Assembly: GCA_021613535.1 (NCBI GenBank)
Contig: CP075495.1
Coordinates: 5,828,001 to 5,892,000 of the forward strand
DNA length: 64,000 nt
DNA from: Adineta vaga
Taxonomy: Eukaryota; Rotifera
Direction: 5' to 3'
A program made the translations under genes and the position numbers. Positions 53,816 through 64,000 of this stretch are shown here, piece after piece (the first letter of the stretch is position 1; each line of letters begins with the position of its first letter). The notes below the pieces were generated by a model, which was not told the origin of the DNA, searched no databases, and saw only the letters and a list, made by a program, of their open reading frames with translations.

Positions 53816-56800
53816 ATGAATATACAATCGACATCGAATGTGCGACGTAACTCAACAGCAAGTGAAACAAAAGATGTAAATGAAAATCTTGATGATATTC
53901 AAGCACCACCACCATCATATCCAAGTGCTATCTTTAAATTAGAAAATTATGATAACCAACCACCACCACCAAGTTATACCGATGTGAATAATCCATCAGT
54001 AATTTATATTAATAATTATCCCGGTCCACCATTAGCTGATGGTGTTGTACAAATAGTTACTTCCAATCAAACATCAGACAATCGACAAGTTACAATTAAC
54101 AATTTATTATCGAAACGGATGCGAATTTATTTATTTATTAATGGAATAATAACTGTACTTTTAGGTCTTATAGCTATTGGTGTTCAAATTGGATTAGTTG
54201 CATCACATTCAATTGTTTATTATTATTACGGTTTTTGGGCGGGAGTTTTGATAATTAGTATTGGTATCGGAACAATTCTATTCAATAATCGTTATCGTAC
54301 ATATGATACAGCGAAATATTTTCGTTCATTCATATGGCAAACAATATTTATTGCAGTTGTGTTTGGTTTCGGAGTCATTATTATAGCAACCGATTCATGT
54401 GATGGAGAGCAATCGGAACATGATGGAAATGATGACGCATGTAAACCATCATATAAAATACTTAATGGTTTACTAATAACTGTTGTTGCATTAGCTTTTG
54501 TACAATCGATTATAAATACAATTATTATTGCTATTCTGAAACGTCGATATCTGATAAGTGTCAATACAATACCGTCGTAAAAGAAAAACAAATGTTTTCA
54601 AATTTTTTGTTATATATACTTACATACACACCTGATTTCGATTGGATCTGTGAAAGGAACTTATCGTTTCAAATAATTCTAACAGAAAAACGAGTTATAG
54701 AAATGTACCGTACGGGAAATTCGATTGAGTTTTGTTTGTAGTAATTATAAAGATGAATGAAATGTACTTTCATTTCAACCGACAAAATGTTCTCTAAATG
54801 CGTTATAGATAAAGCTTAGTAAAGATTCTCTATCTACTTTATGATTAATATATTTATATCAAGCAGATCATTACATAAGAGTTTTTCTGACATATATTAC
54901 CTAGTGGTTCTGATTAACCCAGTAGGATTCTATAATTCTCCTTATTTTTGTGAATATTTTTCTTGTTTTTTTGCAAAGATGGTAAATTAAATATAAGGTA
55001 CATTTCCTTGGTGATAAGACTTATTCACTCGTCTGATACGTTCATGTCTTTTTTCCTTGATTAAATTTTGATGTCGATTATCATTTTTCAAAAGTTTATT
55101 TTAAACTAATTTACCTATGAGGTACATCATTTCCCGATAAGTGTTAATGGAATAAAGAAAAAGTATTTTTAGTCTCGGTAAATAAACAGGTGTTTGCAGC
55201 AGATGATTACTTTGATGATAATTCTACTCAATTAAATATAGACAGTAATCCTATAAAGAATAACTTATCTACGTGTAGTGTGACTACTCCTAAGAGAAAC
55301 ATAATTTAATGGCGATTATACCGACAATAAAAAAAGTTCGTTTACTTTTGGAATATTTCTAGCTACTCAATCGGTAAAATTCTCTTCATCAATGAGTCTT
55401 TCTCTGTCTTTTAATACCGTTGAAACAATTTCAAATCTACACAAACTGACACGTCTGTTTTTAGTTCCAATGAAGTTTTCTTTTTTCTATGGTTACATTT
55501 CGGATGAATATTTACCTTTCTTCTCCTTTTCTTTTATTCATCAGTCGACATTTTCTTCATCTAATAAATGGAAAATATTCATCGAATGGCGTTTTATCAT
55601 TCTATATAGATGAAAAAATTTTCAATTTACTTTTCCACTTCTCTTTTGTTGTCTAAAAAACACATAATTAATAACAGCATCAGTTTTTTCTCTTTATTTC
55701 TCAATCTTTTTATGTTACAGTTGAGTTTTTTCTTCATCTTCTTCTTTCTCTTCTTTCTATACTTAACATCGTTCATTATTTTCCTGTTTCTTTCATAAAA
55801 TAGATTGTCTGTTATAACTGTTAATAGGCATTGTAGTCTCTATTTTTTGACTTCTCAAAGCAGAAATAACATGTCGGAGGAATCGTAAGTTTTTAAGTCG
55901 TATTTTAACTATTTATTTATAATTACTTTAATTTATATAACAGGATTAAAGTTGCTGTACGTGTTCGTCCATTCAACCAACGGTAAGAAGACCTTAATGA
56001 CGGCCATCTAATACTTCTTTCATATTTCTAGAGAAAAAGATCGTAATGCAAAACTCATTATTAAAATGCATGGACAATCCACTTTCATTACTGATCCAAA
56101 AGCATCACGTACGTTCTTTTTTTTTCTTCTAAATTACAGAACAATGAAAGTATTATTATTGAATATGATTCCCTTTTTGTAGAAGATGAACCAAAACAGG
56201 TAAGTACTCAATTCTAACAAAGTATAGAATATTTTTCTTTTTCAAAATATTTCTTAGTTTTCATTTGATTATTCATATTGGTAAGTACAAAAACAAAGTT
56301 TATAGAACAAACGAGAACAAAAAACTTTAATCATAGGTCTCATGACGAGTTTGTTGAACTTCCATCTGGAGTACTTGAACCAAGTAGTAATTCATCCCCA
56401 TATGCGTCTCAACAGAAGGTTTTTGATGATCTTGGTCGTGATGTTATCAAAAATGCGTTTGATGGTAAGACAGAAATATAAATTATGACTGATATGATAA
56501 CATCTGTGGTGTCTTTGACTTTTTTTCTCCAGGTTTTAATTGTTCTTTGTTCGCCTATGGTCAAACAGGTTCAGGAAAAAGTTATTCTATGATTGGTTAT
56601 GGAGTTAATCGGTATAAATTTCCTTCTCATTTAAATCGTATCTAATTGACACAAAAATATATCTTTCTATTAGTGGAATCATTCCTATTGCATGTGATGA
56701 ATTATTTCATCAAATACAAAGTACAAAAAGTTCATCAACCGTAAGTTTTATTTTTCAATCCTATTACCATAAGTTTATCCTTAAATAATAAAAGATTCAA

Positions 56801-59800
56801 CATATTTTCGATTGATTAATGAAATAAAATCTATTAACAATATTCATCTTGAGTACTTACTAATTACTATTGAATAAAGTTCTTATATTGACATACTTGA
56901 TGGAATAGTTTAGCAAAAGATTTCCATTACTTTTTACTTCATTTAAGAATGGTTTGTCTTTCTAGCGTTATGAAGTGAGTTTATCAATGATGGAAATCTA
57001 CAATGAACAAGTTCGTGATTTATTAACAAAAGATTTTCCAAAAGGAGGTTGAAATTCTAACTCTAATTGTTTTAATTAATAACAAAAGAATTTCTTTTAT
57101 TATTATTAAGGACTGTCTGTTCGACAACATCCAACATCCGGTTATTTTTATCCACAAGGTATTCGTGTTGTACCTGTTGGAAGTTATATTGATATCGAAC
57201 ATCGAATTACTGAAGGCACAGAAAATCGAACAATTGCTGCAACGAATATGAATGCAACGAGTTCACGTGCACATACAGTAGTAACAATTTATTTTGATCA
57301 ATTTATTAAAAGTGCACACGAAGAAACAAAAAAGACGAGTGTTATTAATCTCGTTGACTTAGCTGGTAAAGAAAGAGAATTTGGAATTGAAATTTTCTAT
57401 TCGAATGAATTGATTTTCAGGTTCGGAACGAGCATCAAGTACAGGAGCAACTGGCGATCGATTAAAAGAAAGTACAAATATCAATAAATCTTTATCAACA
57501 TTGGGAAATGTTATATCGGCACTAGCTGATATATCATCGGGTTCAAAACGAAAAATAGTTGTACCTTATCGAGAATCTGTCTTAACGAAATTACTTCAAA
57601 ATGCTCTTGGTGGTAATAGTAAAACAGTTATGATTGCTGCTTTATCACCTGCTGATGTTAATTTTGATGAAACATTAAGTACACTTCGTTTTGCTGATCG
57701 AGTCAAGCGAATTAAAACTACAGTTGTTGTCAATGAAAATCCGATGGAAAAATTAATTCGTGAATTAAGAGTAAATTCGATGATAATCGAAAAGAAAAAT
57801 TCTTTTTTTTTTTGTACCTTCTAGGAAGAAAACGATCGTTTGAAATTATTAATTGACACAGGAAAATATAATCTTCAATTAGATATTCAACCTGGAATGT
57901 CAAGTCAAGATATTGAATTAATGAGAAAAGATATGGAAGAAGGAATTCTTTCACAAATTCAAGCTAATCAACTAGTTTTGCAGGATTCTAAAACAACATG
58001 GGATTTAAAGGTAATCTACATTCTGATAATTGTCATATATTATAAATAAAATGGACAGTAGAAAGAAGATAAATGTCATAGTATGTTTTTCACATTTGTT
58101 AGAAAGATGGTTTTAGTTACAATACGAGATAATACACACTCCGAATTTTTTTAAACGTTACTATGCATCAAAATGACTTATAGATCTTTATATCTGTCTA
58201 TGAGTATTGATGAACATGAGATCTTGTTTATAGTATTTTTGATTAAAGAAAATTCTCTTTAGCTTAAAGAAGCACAATCGAACGATAAGAAATCGTCGAT
58301 ATTAATCAACAAAAATTTACCATGTCTTGCTAATTTAAATGAAGATCCAATGTTATCCTATGTTATTTGTCATTATTTAACAACGGATGAAATTATCATT
58401 GGAAATCGAAATGCTACGATATGTCTCAATGGCTTAAGTATACTTGAACGTCATGCAATTGTTCGACGATTAGATACGAATAATTATCAATTAATTCCAG
58501 CTGAACCTGGTGCAAAAATTAAAGTTAATGGATATAATTTAAATGGGTAAATATCACCGTTTATCTTTTGAATAATAATCTTTCAATGATTGATGTCTAG
58601 ACCAACTCAATTACGACATAAAGATCGGATTTTATTCGGTGCAAATCATGTCTATGTTTACTTGAATGTTTTAAATGAAAAGGAAACAGCAGCCGATTTA
58701 CCATCACTAATCACCTGGGAATATGCACAGAAAGAAATAGCCAAAGCCAAAGGTTATTCATTAGGGAATAATTTAACAAATGAACAAGAAGAACTTCAAG
58801 AGAAAATCTTAAGTTTATTACCACTATTATCGGAAGTCAATGCAATTAGTGAAGAACTTAATAAATATCGAACATTTGAAATTGTTCTCATGCCGATTTC
58901 ATCATGGGATGGAGCAGTGGCCAAAGGATCGAAGTAAATAAAACTCAAATACTTCTTTTCATATGATGGAAAGTCTTATTGTAGAGTGATGATTAAAATG
59001 CGAAATCTTCTCAATCAAAATGCTTGGTATTGGGATGATGTGAAATTTGTTAATCGAAGTTTTATTATTAAAGTAAGGATTAAAATAAAATAGTTTGTAT
59101 TTTCTAAGATTTATTTGCTTTTTAGGAACATTATCAAAAGTTTTTAGATGGTGAAGAAGAAATTTTATATATTGCGAAAGAAGATGATCCGTAGGAGTTT
59201 TTGTAGAAGAAAAAGAAAAAAAATGTAAACAATGTTTTTATTTTATTTTCATAGATTTTGGGAACCAATAGAAGATGTTCTTATTGGAACAGCTAGTGCT
59301 TTTCTTCAAAGTTTAGCATATTCATTGGACTTCGCAGATGAAATCTGTATTGTAGATTATAAAGTAAGTCATTTTGAAATAAACAATTTAATAGAGAGAA
59401 TATGATTATCTTATTTGTTATCCTAAAATATAAAGTGAATCATATTTCTGATGAATACATAGACAATAGTTGAATCGCTATGGGATCAAAGATTTTCAAG
59501 ATTGAATTAACTACGTTCGCCAATAATCATATTGATTAAATTCATTTATTCCTAGGGTTTAGAACAAGGTCGTTTAAGTATTAATCTATGTCCATGTTCT
59601 TCAAGTGGTAAAGTTGTCAATGAAGAACAATTTGTTGATCAACCTGAAGAACTACTTGATAGACCATTTAGTTTCAAAGTAAAATTTACATTCTTTATTC
59701 ACAAGAAATAATATTTAATCTAAATATTTTAGATAACTCTGCGATACATTGAAATAAATGATGAACGCCATAATAAAGGTTTACGAATTCGTTACAAAGT

Positions 59801-62800
59801 ATTTAATGAATTAGAATGGAGTGAAACAAATGTTATTTGTCGTCATACAGTGTGCGCTAATATTAAACAATCACGTATTGTCACTATTCCCAATGTTGAT
59901 CATGTAAAAAAAAAGAAACAATTAATAACTTTTGAATTTCTTTCGAAAAAAATTTTGCATCTTTTCTTAATAGAATTGGTTAGATTTTTTTGAAAATGGT
60001 TGTATTATATTCCAAATTTTTGCTTTACAAGAAGAAAGTAAACCAGATACTAGATTATTCAAAATGACTACTCGAGTAAATATTACAAATACAATGAAGA
60101 AAATACAATGGATTTTTCCATATAGGATTTGAAGAAAATCGAACAAAAACAAGATAATACAAATATAACACCTGTCAATCATCTCAATTCAAGTTTACCA
60201 GGTGATTCAAAACTAAAATCAGAATTAACACTTCTTCATCGGAAATATACTCGTCTTGAACAAAAAGAAAAACGTATTCAAGTACTATTTCATCATTTTT
60301 CTAGTAGAGAAAAAGTAGAACTGAAAACATCTTCTCATTCATTTTAGCAATTATGTCGTGAATGGGAAAATAGTCATGATTATCAAAAATTCTACAAATC
60401 CCTTTCAGCTATTGCTTTTAGTTCTGGAACGAAATTAAAAACGACTTCAGCTGTTGTAAGTTAATTTCATATTATTGAATGCATGTTTTTATGCCGCAAA
60501 ATGGAGACGCTTTCGCTTCTATCATGAAACGCTTTACTCATAGATATCGAGCAGTGTTCAACTACTTCGAACTGTGCATGCGGTATTCATTTTTTTCTCT
60601 TTCTCTCACAGCATTTATTTTCTAAAAACAAAACAAAACAAAGTTCTTCACACTAATAATTCATCGTATGCGCACACATTTTATTCTTTTATACACATGC
60701 ACATGAGGAATATAAATTTCGGAGAGATCTTTTCTATCTTAGGCAAATAAAGAAAGTAATATGGATATTTATGTCTTTGGAATTGAAGAACAAGATTATC
60801 TCAAAGACATGGAACAACCAAATGTTGATAAACAAAAACATGTAAGTATTTAGTTTCAATCGAATTCTATTTCATCAATGAAATCATTCTTGTTTAGTGG
60901 GATGAACAATATCGAAAATTGGCTCTTAAACAACGACGTAGTTCTAGTATACATCGCGTACCTATTAAACTATCACCCTCAGCAAATCTTAGTTCATTAA
61001 CAAACAATTCTCTTCTTGTTCCATCGAGAGCCAATAGTGACATGAATCACGATGGTCAACAGATAAATGATAATTCTCTAACTGGTAAACCATTGATTAA
61101 TGGAAATGCTTCACCTATTCATAACAAAGATACTCAAGATATGAATGATCTTGCAATAACTAAATCGAAGACACCGATGAAAACGATTCGTACGGATAGT
61201 ACAACAAAAAAAGATACTATGAATAACGAAAGCAAATCAACGACTTGTACAATTCATTAATAATCAAGATTTTAAGGATCGAGCAAGTGCAATTAAATAT
61301 AATTAAAATCTGAGCACCCTTACACACATTTGCTCATTCTTCTTCTTTATCTCTTTCTTTTGTCATGCTTATTTCCTGCTTCTGTATTAGAATTAATCAT
61401 TGATGACATTCTTTAAATCTATATTATGATATATTTTAGGATGACTTGAACGATTCATTTTAATCGAAACTCTTCTTCCAGTTTATCAACTGCATAAATA
61501 ACGATACATACACCTGTACATACATTGATTCATCATTTATATTCTTTCTTTAACATGAGAAGAAAAACTCATCCTTTATTCAATAAAATGTATCAATTAA
61601 GAGATCATTATTCGAACATTTCCCCGAAGTATTTGATACTTAATAACAAGGTCATTATATTTCTAGTTGTACCGAACAGAAGATCAACTATTTATTAATA
61701 TAAAAAGGACGAATCTAAATAATTCTAGTTTTCTTCATAGTAATGATATAAATTTAGTGATAACTATACTCTAATTTGTGGAAATATTCTATATCAAGAA
61801 TATCTCATTTCAAATTTAATTAACAAGACAAAATTATTATAATGAAATTTATCTTTTATTGACACAATACGTATATGATAATAATGGAAAACAATGAGAC
61901 AAATGACTGAATGATATATTTCACATATCGATATTCATTTGATGTGTGTGTAACGTGCTAGTACATTCTTTGTTGTTGTTGTTGTTGATAGTATTGGAGG
62001 ATATAGCGAAAGACGAAAGCAGCTAAGATCATCTATCATCTAAGTGTTATTGACGTCGTTGAAATATAGTTGTTTTGCTATTGGTCTATGTATGTCATGA
62101 CTTGTAGAAACAGATAACTATGACATGAATGTGGAAATAGCCAAATACTCTTTGAAGATATTAGAGAAACATAGACTACGGATGGAAGTAGAAAGACAAC
62201 AATGTATTTCATCGTTCTATCAACATCATCATTTATATTATAATCTGCTATGATAATTGCTTAGCTTTACGAAGACCAACTCGATATTTTCTCTGACTTA
62301 GAATGCAAAAAAACAGCAGCAGTTGAAGGATATTCGATGCCGATCAGAGAGAAAAGGCAGTCGGTACCTCTGTCGCTGCTGCTGGTTTTGTTGTTGTTTC
62401 TGTTAAGAGAAAAGTTATCCCGGTAGGCGAGTTTGTTGTTTAGACGAAGAAATATGTCGCCGTTGTCGATCAGAGGAGAAGAAGAAGACGAAGAAAGTTC
62501 AAATACAAATGAAGAGAATAGACTTGTTTTCTACGGTACATAATGTAGTACTACAGGAAGAATAGATTATAGAGCGCGAGAAAAGAAGAAAAGAGAGAGA
62601 GAGGAGAGGACGAAGAAGCAAAGACGTTAATACATTTATCAGGATTACTTCTATTCTCTGTAAGACTTTAGGGTAGAAATAGCAGATGATGGCAGGGACA
62701 CAAACGATCAAGGTTACCCTTCAACGCGATAGTTTGCAAACTCCATGGGGATTTCGATTACAAGGAGGTGCAGATTTTCGTACACCCTTTACTGTTAACA

Positions 62801-64000
62801 AAGTTAGTACAGAATCATCGTTACTTACGTTTTATTTTACGCTAATATCGTCTTGATATTTATATAGATCACTGCTGGTAGTCCTGCTGATGGTGTTCTT
62901 CAACGTGGTGATATCATTCTTGATATTGATCAAAGACCAACACAAACAATGCTTCATGCTGAAGCACTTGGGCTTGTTCAGCGAGCTGGTGGTCAAATAA
63001 CATTTCTTGTACAAAGGTTCCATTACCGACATAAATGCGAAAATTATTATTTGTGATTAATACCATTTTTTTTGTTTATTTTATTTAGAGGACTAAATCC
63101 TCTTGCATCTTTCATACGTAATCAACGTCCAATGTCAGCCACACCATGGTCTTTAGCAAGTACGCCTTCGTATTTAGACAAGAATTTTACACCACCTTGG
63201 TCTCCATCAGCTACTCCCTCGGGTCCAATGGTACATGGAATAAAGAAGACAATCTATTCCAGATATTCATTTTTTCTTCTTTTTTCTTCAATTTTATAGG
63301 CATTATTTCGTAATCGACCATTGGAACGTTTACCAATTCCCAAACCTTTACTCAGTCAAACAGGTAGTCCTCTTATGCCCGGTCCAGTTCCGTCAGTCTC
63401 AACGAAAACTCGAGGTTTCGTTCAACCACCAGCATTTCACACAGAAGAAAGTGCCTTACATAATGTACCATCGGTAGCTGGCTCATATTCTCCTGCTCAT
63501 TTCACATATCCTGCTTCATCATCAAATAATCGTACTCAATCAATATCAACAACAACAACAACTACATATCATAATTCATATGATACACAAGGATATCAAT
63601 CACCTTGGAAAGATTCGTTCAATCAAGATTCGACACCTTATGTACCTTCTTATCAAAAGAAGGTTCAAATGCATCCAAATATGCAAAGACAATATTCAAA
63701 TGAACGCCCAAATCAACGTCCTCTTCAACAATATCGACCAGCATCAACTCAACCATTAAATATCGTTCATCGTCAATTTAATTCACCAATGTCACTCTAT
63801 TCAAATGATAATGTTCAAGACGTAATGAATAAACATGTTAACCATATCAGTCGTGTCAGGTAAATAAATTCATATGCTAAAGATACATAAGTGAACAAAT
63901 CTATTAACTAAATCATACGAGATAAAAACTTAATCTTTTCTTCCAGTCGTATTGTTCAGGATGGCTATTTGACCGACTTTTGATCATCAACGGTTTTATC

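Overview
This window looks like nuclear DNA of a bdelloid rotifer (Adineta/Rotaria type). It is AT-rich (my impression is about 30% GC). Genes are packed on both strands and cut by many short GT-AG introns; I modelled about 107, most of them 45-70 nt. Coding ends often lie only tens of bases from the next gene. One gene fuses an ADP-ribosyltransferase-like region to kinesin-light-chain-type TPRs, an architecture I associate with expanded families in bdelloids. The species call is inference. All exon models were read by eye from splice sites and frame, and none was tested against RNA.

Layout, 0-17 kb: a small unrecognised gene (-), an N-formylglutamate amidohydrolase-like secreted enzyme (+) overlapping by 4 nt a convergent DUF5519/luciferase-domain membrane protein (-), an NPF-repeat disordered protein (+), the ART-TPR gene (-, with a frame break), a CorA-type Mg2+ channel (-), a CCDC148 orthologue (+, 11 exons) and a BTBD9 orthologue (-, 13 exons). 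A complete intronless secreted-protein gene sits antisense inside one BTBD9 intron.

17-33 kb: a 3.6 kb gene-free stretch, a synaptotagmin-like double-C2 gene (+), a 112-residue orphan gene (-), an alpha/beta hydrolase (+, frame break at its oxyanion motif), a CYB5R4/NCB5OR orthologue (-, 12 exons), an F-box gene (-) and a SOCS-box gene (-).

35-64 kb: a tensin-like gene without a phosphatase domain (-, 14 exons over 6.7 kb), a mitochondrially targeted HAD phosphatase (-), two tandem DUSP14-like phosphatases (+; the second is broken in its active-site loop), a Rubicon-homology-domain gene (+), ZMYND19 (-), a four-helix PPxY membrane protein (+), a KIF28/KLP-6-type kinesin-3 (+, 24 exons) and a PDZ/ZASP-like gene (+).

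The genes form no single pathway; this is an ordinary metazoan gene neighbourhood. Loose themes are adhesion and cytoskeleton (tensin, PDZ/ZASP, KIF28), membrane traffic (NPF protein, double-C2 protein, Rubicon-like) and ubiquitin ligase adaptors (BTBD9, F-box, SOCS box). The most striking observations are the intron-nested antisense gene, frame breaks in or near functional regions of three enzyme genes, and unusual modular features of the tensin and NPF genes.
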